Positions 1 through 10,387 of a DNA stretch of 64,000 nt are shown here, piece by piece (position 1 is the first letter of the stretch; every line of letters begins with the position of its first letter). The notes below the pieces were generated by a model, which had not been told where the DNA came from, searched no databases, and saw nothing but the letters and a program-made list of their open reading frames with translations. Both the position numbers and the translations under genes were made by a program. The stretch is from the NCBI GenBank assembly GCA_965248235.1, contig CBDFIU010000005.1, forward strand, positions 558,001 to 622,000. Direction: 5' to 3'. Origin of the DNA: UBA6623 sp965248235 (GTDB lineage: Bacteria > Acidobacteriota > Terriglobia > Bryobacterales > UBA6623).

Positions 1-661
1 GGACGTTCGTTGCTCCACCCTTCGCTTGGCGCTGGAGCAGACGAACCGCGTCCGCCGACTCCAATTGGAACTCATCGGCGAACGTCTTCCACACCTCCGG
101 CCGGAAAGGCAGGTTCCTCACCGCCCGCGAAACACGGATCTTCGCCCGTCCGACTTCCCAGATCCAAGCCCGCTTAACGGCCTTGCGTTCTCGCGACTTA
201 GGTCGCCGGGCGCCGAGCGCTTCGAGTTCACCTCGCAGATTGGCGAACCGCGTCAAACGGCGCAACAGGCGCGTTCGGGCACGCGACTTCGCATCGGGAT
301 CCTCGTCGGCCGTCGGGAACTCCATCAGCCCTCGCAGCGAAATTTGATTTTCGCGAACCCGCTCGCGTAGCGCCAGCAAACGCTCCCACAACCACGGCGT
401 GCGGGACAACGCGGTCACCATCCGCCGCGAGCCGCGTTCCATCCGCTTCGCCAAACGCACTTCACCCTTGGCGGTCAACAACGGGACCGCACCCATTTCC
501 GTCAAATAAAGCCGTACACTGTCCTCGGAGGGCGACGCCTCCTGGGCTTCGTGCCACTCGTAATCTTCCGAGTGCTCTTCGTGCCATGCGGGAGAACGCA
601 CAGCGTCACCCTCGCCCGCGGCGTCCGGCAATTCTCGCTGCCTCAAATCGTACACAGACAT
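1..661 (-). CDS. rpoD: RNA polymerase sigma-70 family factor (RpoD/SigA-like), N-terminal part
   Basis: The minus-strand frame is open from an ATG at 659-661 to the window edge (220 codons), so the C-terminal core regions 2-4 lie outside. Residues about 48-75 contain a clear sigma region 1.2 (SVRLYLTEMGAVPLL, then GEVRLAKRMERG), which contacts the discriminator DNA in primary sigma factors. It is preceded by an acidic stretch and followed by a basic, Arg-rich segment resembling the non-conserved region between 1.2 and 2.1. A full region 1.1 is not evident. It directs promoter recognition by RNA polymerase in the cytoplasm. Assignment as the housekeeping factor, rather than an RpoD paralogue, is inferred from region 1.2 only; regions 2 and 4 would decide. 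Confidence 0.85.
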   Translation of the reverse strand, partial: MSVYDLRQRELPDAAGEGDAVRSPAWHEEHSEDYEWHEAQEASPSEDSVRLYLTEMGAVPLLTAKGEVRLAKRMERGSRRMVTALSRTPWLWERLLALRERVRENQISLRGLMEFPTADEDPDAKSRARTRLLRRLTRFANLRGELEALGARRPKSRERKAVKRAWIWEVGRAKIRVSRAVRNLPFRPEVWKTFADEFQLESADAVRLLQRQAKGGATNV

Positions 662-1164
662 ACTGGTGGCCTATTATCGCCTTCTACTCCGTTAGACGCA
701 TCAACATGGCCAAACGTTGCTTTTTCTCGCAGTTTAGCCTCCCCCCCGAGCCCCTCCGCTCGCCGTCTCGACGGTCGCTTGCGGGACTCTCCTCTTAACC
801 TTGATCGACAAAACGTCAACATCGGTTAACGTTTTCGTATACAAGAGGCGGGAAACGGCAGGTAAAGCAGCTTGACGGTGGATACGCTCCTTTACTATAC
901 ACCACTATTCCGTGCTGGTCAACAAATAGTTGGGAGATTTCACTGCCTCCCGCACTTTCCCGGTCAAGGACCGCGGTTTGCTCGGAAGCTGGTCGCCACG
1001 CCGGATTCGCCCGCACGGCTCGCCGAAGTGGATGCTGAAGTCCGGGAAATGCTTTCCTTCGTGAGGGTCGCGACTGTTCGGCCGTCCGTGGGGCGGGCTG
1101 ACGAGGCTGCTTGGCTTACGATACACTCACGGCAGCCCGGCCCGCGCGGGCTTGGAGGATTTTC
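662..1164. other. Intergenic region between sigma factor and oxidoreductase
   Basis: About 500 bases separate two divergent genes. I see no convincing coding frame; the short frames here lack recognisable motifs and ribosome sites. A promoter-like pair facing right lies at 872-901. The ribosome site for the next gene (ggagg, 1154-1158) is at the right edge. Confidence 0.5.
872..901 (+). promoter_or_regulatory. Possible sigma-70 type promoter
   Basis: TTGACG at 872-877 (5 of 6 to the consensus -35) is followed after 18 bases by TATACA at 896-901 (4 of 6 to -10). It faces the oxidoreductase gene, whose start is about 265 bases downstream, so the leader would be long. Seen by eye only. Confidence 0.3.
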
Positions 1165-2456
1165 ATGTCGACCCTCACCCGCCGCTATTTTTTCCTTGGA
1201 GCGGCGGCCGCCGCGGCGGCTAATTCAGCTCATTCGGCCCGCCCGCAATCGGCCGCCGACAAGGTTGTCCTGGCGCTGATCGGCGCCGGAGGACGCGGCA
1301 ATGACTTGGCGCGAAAGTTCCAACGCGTGGAAAACGTCGAGTTCAAGTACGTCTGCGAGGTCAACGACGAAAACGGCGGCAAAACCATCGACCATCTCGA
1401 ATCCGTCACGGGCCGCCGTCCCCAACGCGTGCTCGACATGCGGCGGACCTTTGACGACAAAGATGTCGACGGCGTCGTCATCACCACGCCCGAACATTGG
1501 CACGCCCTGGCGGCGATTTGGGCCTGCCAGGCCGGCAAGGATTCCTATGTCGAAAAGTGCGTCTCGCTGACGATCTGGGAAGGCCGCCGGATGATCGAGG
1601 CGGCACGCAAGTATAAGCGCGTCATGCAATGCGGCACGCAAAACCGCAGCGCTCCCTACACCGCCTCGGCGAAGGAATACATCGACAGCGGCAAGCTCGG
1701 CAAAGTGCTTCAGGTGAAAGTCTTTAATCTCTTGCCGCCGGGCTCGACTGGGACGCTTTTCTCGGACCGGCCCCTGAAGCCCCCTATAATCCCAACCGCA
1801 TTGCGCATTGGGAGGCCTATTGGGACTACGGCGGCGGTCCGCTATCGTCGGACGCCAGTCACCAGCTCGACCAAGTCCGCATGGTGTTGGGCGACCCGCC
1901 TCATCCCCGCTCGGTGTACGCCGCCGGAGGTCGCTTTGCCGCCGATGACGGCCGCGAGGCTCCCGACACGCAAGCCGTCACTTATGACTACGGCGATTTC
2001 GTGATGACCTGCGAGAGCGGCACGTTTTCGCCGTATCTGGGGAAGTTCCCGAACGAAGTGCGCTACGGGACAACCTGGCCCACGTGGAATCACCATTCGA
2101 CCCGGGTCGAGATCTACAGCACCAAGCAGATGATGTTTCTAGGACGCCACGGCGCCGGGTGGCAGGCGGTTGAGAAAGACGGCGAAGTCGTTGCCGAAGA
2201 CAAGGGACATCACCCCGACAAATGGCACCAACCGAATTTCATTGATTCGATCCGCACGCGGAAGACGCCCAACAGCGACATCGAACAAGGGCATTACAGC
2301 TCGTGCGTTATCCACTTGGGAAACCTCGCCTACCGCGCCGGGAATCAGCACTTGGTCTTCGACGGCGAAACAGAGAGGTTCGTCGACAGCGACTGGGCCA
2401 ACGACCGCCTCAAGCCGGCCTATCGCAAACACTACCGAGTTCCCGACGAGGTTTAG
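1165..2456 (+). CDS. Gfo/Idh/MocA family oxidoreductase, Tat-exported, one-base frameshift
   Basis: A NAD(P)-dependent sugar-type dehydrogenase fold, probably periplasmic. The start ATG at 1165 has a good ribosome site (ggagg, 1154-1158). The N-terminus carries a twin-arginine-type signal (TRRYFFLGAA), followed by the Rossmann motif GAGGRG and the HWHALA and VEK segments typical of the family; the usual EKP is EKC here. The frame breaks near 1742: downstream codons continue in another frame as LDWDAFLGPAPEAPYN and then the whole C-terminal domain to 2456. Adding one base near the GGG at 1740-1742 gives one 430-residue protein of normal family length. It converges on the PSCyt1 gene; oxidoreductases of this family often neighbour PSCyt1/DUF1501 genes. 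I favour an assembly indel over a real pseudogene. Confidence 0.85.
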
Positions 2457-2474
2457 AATCTCGATTACGGAGCC

Positions 2475-5400
2475 CTATTCCTTGGTCACGACTTCATCTA
2501 GGTTCAAGATCGTGCCGGCGACGGTGGTCCAGGCGGCAAGCTCGACAGGATCGAGGTCAGGGTCGTGCTTCGATTCGCCGACGGCGATGAGTTCGCGGGC
2601 GGCTTCGGGGGCCTTGCGGTAGTCGGCTTCCTGCTCGCGGGCAATCGAGGCCAGCACGGCCGTCTCGTCCGGCTGCGGGATGCGTCCCGTGGCGTGGCGG
2701 AAAGCCCAGGCAATGCGCTGATCGGCATCGTCGCCGGCTTGGAGGATCATCCTCTGCGCCAAATGGCGAGAAGCTTCGACGTAGGTGGGGTCGTTCATCA
2801 GGACGAGCGCTTGGAGCGGCGTGTTAGTGCGGGCGCGGCGGGTGCGGCATTCCTCGCGGTCGGGAGCATCGAAAGTCGCCAACGACGCGGGGGGGACCGT
2901 GCGTTTCCAGAAGGTATACATGCTGCGTCGGTAGAGATCCTTGCCGCTGCCGGGCTTGTAGGCCTGGGCGCTGAAAACGTCGCCAAAGGCCATCTCTTCC
3001 CACAGCCCCGGCGGCTGATAGGGGTACACGCTCGGTCCGCCGATGTCGGCATTCAGCAAGCCGCTGACGGCGAGAGCGTTGTCGCGGATTCCCTCGGCGG
3101 AAAGCCGGAAACGCGGTCCGCGGGCGAGCAGTCGATTGCCGGGGTCTTTTTCGAGATGCTCCGGCGTGACGCGCGAAGACTGGCGGTACGCCGCCGACAT
3201 GACGATCGTCTTGAGCAACGCCTTGACGTCCCAGCCGGATTCAACGAATTCGACGGCCAGCCAATCGAGCAGCGCGGGGTGGCTGGGGGGCTCCCCTTGC
3301 GAGCCGAAATCTTCGGAAGTACGCACCAGGCCGGTTCCAAAAATCATCTGCCAGTAGCGGTTCACCGTCACCCGCGCGGTGAGAGGGTTGGCGGGATCAA
3401 CGAGCCAGCGCGCCAATCCCAGCCGGTTCGGCGGCGCGTCGGCGGGCAGGGGGTTTAGCACCGCCGGCACGCCCGCGGTCACTTTGGCGGTTTGGTTGCG
3501 GTAGTCTCCTCGGCCGAGTACGAAGGTCTCACGCGGCTTCGACATTTCGTTCATCACCATGGCGGTGGGAATCTCGTTCTTGAGGCGTGTGAGCTGCTTG
3601 TCGAGATCGAGAAGATCGGCGTAGAGCCGCTGCTCCTCTTCGTTGGCGATACGCGTGAGAAAGTAATCCCGTGTTTTTTCTTGCCGCCGGCCGCACTCGG
3701 CGAATAGCCGTCGGTTCTTCTTCTTGGCTTCCTCTTCCTCCTCGGAGAGTTCCCGATCCTCCTCGGGATTCTTGCCGCGCCAGAAGTGCTCGGGGCAACC
3801 TTCCAGGGAATTCGCGAGCATTGCCCGAACCGGGTGGTCGCCCGCGAGGTTGGCGGCTTCAGCGGGCACGAGCACGCGATCGTAGACGCGCATTTCGTCC
3901 AAGCCGCCAGCGAAGGGAGGGCCGACTTCCTTGTCGCCCGCGCCGAGCGGCCGGTCATTGTGAATCGGCCCCGAGAGGCTGTCGCTGATGGTTTCGGTCT
4001 CTTCCGGCTCGCCGTCCACGTAAAAACGCACGCCGGCGGCCGAGCCCCTACCGTCGTAAGTCACCGTCAGCTGATGCCATTTGCCTTGCCGGATGTGGCG
4101 GGCCGTGCGCACCTCGATCGCATTTTCGGGCCACTGATGAGATAGACGTACGCGGATCCGCTGACCGCGCTGGAGCTCGTAGGGTTCGCCAATCTTCGTG
4201 AATTCATCGACAAAAAGCTCGAAGCCGCGGCGGGTCGTGGTGTCCTCGATTTTGTGGAGCACACGCTGGCCGCCGAACGAGGCGACGCGCACCCACATCG
4301 CGAGCGAAAACGGCTTGTCCGCGCGAGGGGCAAAGGCGGTGCCGAACTCGGCGTGAGTTTCCCCGCTGAAGGCAACGTTGTGGCCGAGGCGACCGTATTC
4401 GTCGTAAGTCAACTCGCCTCGAACCGTCGCACCGGTCTCTTGCCCCACGTCTTCCAGTAAATCCTCTTCAAATCCCCACCTCGCAACCAGGCCCTTGTCG
4501 GGCGGGGTCGGAATCATGTCAAGCGCCGTCTTCTCCCAGGCGACTTGGCGCGGCTTGATCTTGTCGTCGGGCAACTTGAGTTCGATCGCGCCGATTCGTT
4601 CCTCCAGCTCTTGCCGGCGGCTCTTTTGTTCGTCGGAGGGAAGTTCCAGCACCGGGGCGGCGTTGCCGGTTTGGCCGTCGAGGCCCTTCTCTCCAATCGT
4701 GTTGAAGAAGGCGAAGAACCGATAGAACTCCTTCTGTTTGAAGGGGTCGTACTTGTGGTCATGGCAGCGCGAGCAGCCCAACGTCGCGGCCATCCAGACG
4801 GTCGCGGTCGTTTCGATGCGATCGACGACGTACTCTACTTGATATTCCTCGGGGATGGCGCCGCCCTCGAAGTTAATCATGTGGTTGCGGTTGAACCCGG
4901 TGGCAAGAATTTGCGAGGGTTTCGGATCGGGCAGCAGATCGCCGGCAAGCTGGTCAATCGTGAACTCATCGAACGGCATATTGTCGTTGAAAGCGTTAAT
5001 CACCCAATCGCGCCAGCGCCACATATCGCGGTGACTGTCGATGTGATAGCCGTGCGTGTCGGCGTAGCGGGCGGCGTCGAGCCACGGCATGGCCATGCGT
5101 TCGCCGTAGTGCGGCGAGGCCAACAGCGCGTCAACCCGCTTTTCGTAGGCGTCGGGAGAGCGGTCGGCGACAAAGGCCTCGATCTGCTCGGGAGTCGGCG
5201 GAAGGCCGGTCAGGTCGAGCGCCGCGCGCCGCAGCAAAGTTGGCTTGTCCGCCGGCGAGGAGGGCTCGAAGCCTTCACTCTCCAAGCGGGCGAGAATCAG
5301 ACGGTCGATCGGGCTTCCCGCCCAAGCCGGGTAGCCGACCTCGGGGAGATCGGGGCGTTTCGGCGGCATATAGGCCCAATGGGTTTGCCAGTCGGCGCCC

Positions 5401-5780
5401 TGGTCGATCCACGCTCCGATGCGCTCTACCTCTTCGGGCTTCAATTTGCGCTCGGCGGCCGGCGGAGGCATGCGGGCCGCTTCCACCTCATGATTGATGC
5501 GCTGGAAGAGCCGGCTGGCGGATCGATCCCCAGGAATGATCACGGCGCTTCCGCCTCGCTCGGCGAAGGCCCCGTTGCGGGTGTCGAGACGTAGTTCGGC
5601 TTGGCGTTGCGCGTCGTCTGGCCCGTGGCAAGCAAAGCACTTATCGGAAAGAATCGGACGAACGTCGCGACTGAAATCAACGCGCGCCGCCGGAGCGCCG
5701 AGCAGCGCCGCCGCCACGCAAAAAGGTAGGTAGATCGACAGGTTCATCTTCCGATGCGATCTCATGAACAGCCCTCCCAA
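2475..5780 (-). CDS. PSCyt1-DUF1549-LamG-DUF1553 large exported protein (first copy)
   Basis: A 1101-residue secreted protein of the planctomycete-type cytochrome family; biochemical role unproven. A signal peptide follows MNLSIYLPFCVAAALL, so the start may be the ATG at 5765 or 5747 rather than 5780. Domains in order: PSCyt1 haem-binding domain with CFACH at residues 48-52, DUF1549 (about 155-360) ending in a second CxxCH (CSRCHDHKYD), a concanavalin/LamG-like insert (about 430-640, around PFSLAMWVRV), then DUF1553 (about 770-1040). The LamG insert separates it from the two other copies in this window and suggests carbohydrate binding. It converges on the oxidoreductase with only 18 bases between the stop codons. 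Family membership is firm; electron-transfer or polysaccharide roles are inference. Confidence 0.9.
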   Translation of the reverse strand: MGGLFMRSHRKMNLSIYLPFCVAAALLGAPAARVDFSRDVRPILSDKCFACHGPDDAQRQAELRLDTRNGAFAERGGSAVIIPGDRSASRLFQRINHEVEAARMPPPAAERKLKPEEVERIGAWIDQGADWQTHWAYMPPKRPDLPEVGYPAWAGSPIDRLILARLESEGFEPSSPADKPTLLRRAALDLTGLPPTPEQIEAFVADRSPDAYEKRVDALLASPHYGERMAMPWLDAARYADTHGYHIDSHRDMWRWRDWVINAFNDNMPFDEFTIDQLAGDLLPDPKPSQILATGFNRNHMINFEGGAIPEEYQVEYVVDRIETTATVWMAATLGCSRCHDHKYDPFKQKEFYRFFAFFNTIGEKGLDGQTGNAAPVLELPSDEQKSRRQELEERIGAIELKLPDDKIKPRQVAWEKTALDMIPTPPDKGLVARWGFEEDLLEDVGQETGATVRGELTYDEYGRLGHNVAFSGETHAEFGTAFAPRADKPFSLAMWVRVASFGGQRVLHKIEDTTTRRGFELFVDEFTKIGEPYELQRGQRIRVRLSHQWPENAIEVRTARHIRQGKWHQLTVTYDGRGSAAGVRFYVDGEPEETETISDSLSGPIHNDRPLGAGDKEVGPPFAGGLDEMRVYDRVLVPAEAANLAGDHPVRAMLANSLEGCPEHFWRGKNPEEDRELSEEEEEAKKKNRRLFAECGRRQEKTRDYFLTRIANEEEQRLYADLLDLDKQLTRLKNEIPTAMVMNEMSKPRETFVLGRGDYRNQTAKVTAGVPAVLNPLPADAPPNRLGLARWLVDPANPLTARVTVNRYWQMIFGTGLVRTSEDFGSQGEPPSHPALLDWLAVEFVESGWDVKALLKTIVMSAAYRQSSRVTPEHLEKDPGNRLLARGPRFRLSAEGIRDNALAVSGLLNADIGGPSVYPYQPPGLWEEMAFGDVFSAQAYKPGSGKDLYRRSMYTFWKRTVPPASLATFDAPDREECRTRRARTNTPLQALVLMNDPTYVEASRHLAQRMILQAGDDADQRIAWAFRHATGRIPQPDETAVLASIAREQEADYRKAPEAARELIAVGESKHDPDLDPVELAAWTTVAGTILNLDEVVTKE

Positions 5781-6035
5781 CGATCCGAAATCCGTTGACG
5801 GCTTTATGGTACCGAACTCAGCTCGAGGCGGTCACGCGCCGAGCGGCTCAATTCACCGATCGCCGATTTCTGTCGAAAAGGAAGGAAGGGGAGTTGCCGG
5901 GAAGGTGCGTGAAGGGCCGTTGGCATCGGTCAGCGTCCGAATGAGTTACTCCCCGGAAAGTGAAAGCCGGGGCCCGGGGGACCGCGATGTCTCGCCGATG
6001 AAACAAGTTCGACGAAAGCACTCCCCGTACCAACG

Positions 6036-8491
6036 ATGCGAGCATTCCAAGACTTACCGATCAAGCGTAAACTGGTCTGGCTGATTGTCATCACCCAAGC
6101 GGCGGCCTTGCTGTTGGCGGGGGCCGGTTTTGTGGTCTATGAACTGGTGACGTTTCGCCAGGGCGCTCTCGAAGAGCTGACCCGCCTGGAAGCGGTCATC
6201 GCTCACAATTGCGCGGCCTCGCTGGTGGGAGGCGACCCCGGCGCCGGGACTCTTACCTTGGGCGGCTTGCGGGCGCACCCACAAGTGGTTTCCGCCTGCC
6301 TGTATGAGGAAAACGGACGCCTGTACTCCGCCTACCAACGAAACCTCACGGCATCCCAACAGTGTTCACCCGAGCCTTATTCCTCGGGAGACTACGACGA
6401 ACAGGACCACTTCGTTATCTCGCGACCAGTGATGCGGGACGGCGAAAAACTGGGGTCCATCGTCATCCAAGCCGACTCCAAGCGAATCGAGGACCGTTTG
6501 AAGGGCTTCGCGACCCTTGCGCTCATCGTCGTGCCGGGATTCTTGATCGCCGCTTTTCTGCTTTCAGTACGCTTGCAAAAGCTGATTTCCGAACCGATTC
6601 TGCACTTGGCTGATACGGCCGAGCGAGTCTCGCGCGAAAAAAACTATTCAGCACGGGCGCGCAAGGTGAGCAACGACGAGCTGGGCTTGTTGGTGGACTC
6701 CTTTAACGACATGTTGGTCCAGATCTATCATCGCGACCAGCAACTGCAACGACACCGTTACAGTCTCGAGGAGCAGGTCAGCGCCCGCACGAAACAGCTC
6801 AGCGAAATGAATCAAGATCTGATCGAGGCCAAGGAAAGAGCCGAAGAGGCCGCGCATCTCAAGAGCGAGTTTCTGGCGACGATGAGCCATGAAATCCGCA
6901 CGCCCATGAACGGCGTGATCGGCATGACGGGGCTGTTGCTTGATACCGAAATGGACTCCGAGCAGAGAGACTTCGCCGAAACCATTCGATCGAGCGCGGA
7001 CGCACTGCTGACGATCATCAACGACATCCTCGATTTTTCGAAGATCGAGGCGGGCAAGCTCGATTTCGAGCATTTCGATTTCGACCTCGACGAAACCGTC
7101 GAAGGGGCGGTCGACCTGCTGGCCGAAAAGGCCGACGAACGCGGCATCCAGTTAGCCTCTCTGATCTCGACCGATACGCCGCTCGGTCTGAGGGGCGACC
7201 CCGGCCGGCTGCGTCAGGTTCTGCTCAATCTGATCAGCAACGCCGTGAAGTTCACCGAGCAGGGCGAAGTTTTCGTGGGCGTCGAGAAACAATCCGAGGA
7301 TAAGGGCCACGCGGTCTTGCGAATGTGGGTGAAAGACAGTGGCATCGGCATCCCCTCCGAGGTGCGGGGGCAACTGTTTACAGCATTTACGCAGGCTGAC
7401 GGCAGCACCAGCCGCAAGTACGGAGGCACCGGGCTGGGCCTGGCGATTTGCAAGAAACTCGTCGAGAGGATGGACGGTGAAATCGGTTGTGACAGCGTCG
7501 TCGGCGAAGGGTCCACCTTCTGGTTCACCGTGAAACTCGAGAAGCAGAAGCACCAGGCAAAGAGCACGGCCTCGGTCGAGATTCACGAGCTACGCGGCCT
7601 GCGGGCCTTGACCGCGACGGCAACGAAACCAACCGCCGCGTGTTGCGGCACTATCTGGCCGCGTTCGGCATGGAGGCGGCCGAGGCCGTTGACGCCGACG
7701 ACGCCCTCGGCGCGCTCTCGGAAGCTCAGCGGAACGGGCAGCGGTTCGACGTTATCCTGCTCGACATGATAATGCCCGGGATCGACGGTCTGGAACTATC
7801 CCGCCGCATCGCCGATTCTCCGACCTGGGGAGCGACGCCGCGCATCCTACTCAGCTCGATGGGAATCAAGCAGAACGAGGAGCCGACCGACGCCGGCATC
7901 GCGGCCCGCTTGACTAAGCCCGTCAAGCAAAACCAACTCCGTGACTGCGTTCGGGGCGTCATCCGGAGGGCGACACTGGGGAGCGGCCTCCAAGACGAAG
8001 CCGTCGAAACCGTCGGAAACGCCTCCGGAGAACAACTCTCAGCGGCGATCCCAGGATGCCGCGTCCTGCTCGCCGAAGACAACGTCGTCAACCAAAAGGT
8101 CGCTCTCAACTTGCTGGGCAAGCTAGGCTACGCCGCCGATGCGGTCGCGAACGGTTCGGAAGCCGTCGAAGCGCTCGGGCGAATTCATTACCACGCCGTG
8201 TTGATGGATTGCCAAATGCCCGAAATGGACGGTTTCGAAGCCACCGCGGAGATCCGGCGCCGCGAGGTCGGCGGCGATCGTACGCCGATCATCGCCTTAA
8301 CGGCGAACGCCATGAAAGGCGACCGCGAAAGATGCTTGGGGGCCGGCATGGACGATTACATCACGAAACCGATCAAGCCCCATGCCCTCGCCGAAACCCT
8401 CAAACGGTGGGCATCGACCTCCGAGTCGTCGACGCCAATTACGACGGGGCCCCCAGCCGTAACGCCGGAGACCTCGGAAATCATCGCGTAA
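6036..8491 (+). CDS. Hybrid sensor histidine kinase with two receiver domains, one-base frameshift
   Basis: A membrane sensor kinase. Visible in order: transmembrane helix (about 12-35), extracytoplasmic sensory segment, second helix (about 157-177), HAMP linker, coiled coil, HisKA with phospho-acceptor His285 in SHEIRTPMNG, and HATPase_c with N box (NLISNAVKF), DSGIGIP and GGTGLGLAI. The frame breaks near 7604. The sequence then continues from about NETNRRVL through a first receiver (LLDMIMPGIDG) and a second, canonical receiver (LLAEDN, MDCQMPEMDG, TKPIKP). One missing base near the GGG/CC run restores a single protein of about 818 residues. The first receiver has lost the usual acidic pair (DRDGN instead of VDDN), so only the second may be fully active. 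No Hpt protein is adjacent, so the output partner is unknown. Confidence 0.88.
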
Positions 8492-8621
8492 TCGCCGCGG
8501 GGTTAATCCCCGCTCCCGACGGCCGCCTGAAAATTTCGATAACACCGCACTCCGGAACCGATAAGGAGAGTGACGGAAACCGACAGCGGTCCGCGACGTC
8601 AACTTGCCTGCGACCGGAGCC

Positions 8622-10315
8622 ATGGAACAGAACATCGCAACGCTTCTCGACCGTGCGTTTCAGAGCCGAGACGGCGGACGGCAGCTCGAGGCTCTGCTGG
8701 CGCGGAATCCGGCCGTGTTCCAGAGCGCCGCGGCACGGTATCTTGCCAACGGTCACGACGAGCAGAGCCGACGGCTGTTGATCTGGGTTCTGCAGCGCGA
8801 GGGGAAACTTCTTGATTTACTGCTGAGCCCGCGCGTTACGTCGGTGGACGAAGCCGTTCCGCTGGCCGGTGTCATCAAGCAAGTTGTCGATCAAGTTGAT
8901 ATCCATCTAGCCAAGGAGCTGCAGGGAGCATCGGATGAGTCGGCACTGCGCATTCTTCGTCTCATGGCGGAGGTTTGCGACAGCAACCGCGTCTTGCCGT
9001 TGCTAACCCGAATTCTTCGCGAGCGAGGGCCCGAGCTGCGCTCGACGGCGGCGTTTATCTTCGCGCGCTACTGTCGCAACACGCTCTTCTTCGAAAACGC
9101 TCTCCGGGACCCCGAGCCCTCGGTGCGCGCGCAGGCACTGGACGGGTTGATCGCCGCCGACTATGCTCCCGACCCGAGCATCTTGGAGGCTGCCGTCGTC
9201 GCCCGCGACCCCAACGTGCGGGTCCGCGCGCTGGTGGGCCGCTACCGGCTGGGCGACGAAGACGGCGCGGTGAAATTCCTGGCCGCAATGTCACGCGACA
9301 CCGACATCGGCTCTCGCGTGGCTACCGCCTGGGCGCTCGGCGAAGTGGCCGACCAGCGTTCGCCGCGGCTGCTCGAGGATTTAGCCAAAGACGAGGAGGA
9401 ATCCGTCCGCGAAACCGCCGGGCAAGCGCTCGAGAAACTGGGGGTCGACTTCGACGCCGCGCCGGCCGGCGATCAGGGCGTATTGAACAGCAACGACGAA
9501 CTCACGCTGGAAACGATCTTCGCCGTGATCACGACGGGCGGTCGCCGTCGTATCGGCCTGGCCGTGACCCGCGCCGACGGGTCCGCGATCCCTGACTTGG
9601 ATGAGCGCGACTTCCACGTTGCCGAAGGCGGGGAGAGCATCGAATCCCGCCAGGTTGAGCAACCGTCCGTGCGCGACGGACTCTCTTTGGCCTATGTGCT
9701 CGACTGTAGCAGCAGCATGTCGATCAGCAATACGCGGGAAGTCAGCACCGCCCTGATGCAAAGCGTGGAAGAGAAATTCCCCACCGACCGCCTAGCGTTC
9801 TTCAAGTATGGCTTCGACATCGAGGCGGCGGGAGCATTCAGCGACAGTCCGAAACGTCTGGGCGCCTTGCTTCGGCGGCCTTTTGGCGGAACAACGAATG
9901 CCTCGCGCCTGCACGATGCTCTCGCGGAAGCGCTGGAAGCCGTCAACGGCGAACCGGGTTGTCGCGGCATCGTCGTGATCTCCGACGGCGTCGATCGGGG
10001 CAGCGAACATACCTTTCCCGCGATCGTGAAAAAACTGCTGGGGGGCGGCGTGCCGCTCATGTGATCGGTTACGGTTGCGGCGAAGACAGCCGCGAACTCG
10101 ACAGCTTGGCACGACAGTCAGGCGGCATCTACTACGCCGCCGACGATCATTGGGAGCTGGAAAAGGTCTGCCGGTCTCTCTTGCGGCGCCTCGCGAATCA
10201 CTATGAGGTGAGCTACCAACGGGAGGGGCAAGGCCCGGCCCCGATCGATCTCGCCGTCAGCAGCTTCGCGGGCAAAGGCCAATGCACCGTCGAACCGCGC
10301 GTCGTCGAAGACTGA
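8622..10315 (+). CDS. HEAT-repeat protein with C-terminal von Willebrand factor A domain, one-base frameshift
   Basis: Start taken as ATG 8622 (MEQNIATLL). Residues about 90-270 are helical HEAT-like repeats (for example DPNVRVRALVGRY and SVRETAGQALEKLG). A beta segment follows (GLAVTRADGSAIPDLD) that resembles the VWFA-related proteins frequent in Acidobacteria. The VWA domain has the MIDAS motif DCSSSMS at about 361-367 and VISDGVDRG later. The frame stops at 10064 but continues in another frame as HVIGYGCGEDSREL to 10315; one missing C near 10057 explains it. No signal peptide is evident, so it may be a cytoplasmic scaffold. It lies 130 bases after the hybrid kinase on the same strand and may belong to that signalling unit (inference). 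Confidence 0.8.
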
Positions 10316-10326
10316 TCCGCGTCGAA

Positions 10327-10349
10327 AAGACAAGCTGAGAGCTTGTCTT
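10327..10349 (+). terminator. Hairpin after the HEAT-VWA gene
   Basis: A perfect 10-bp stem (AAGACAAGCT against AGCTTGTCTT) with a three-base loop, 12 bases after the stop codon. There is an A-rich left side but no clear T-run on the right, so it could be a weak or factor-assisted terminator. Confidence 0.45.
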
Positions 10350-10387
10350 GACTGTCAACTAGTGCCACAAGCGCATGAAAAAGTTTT

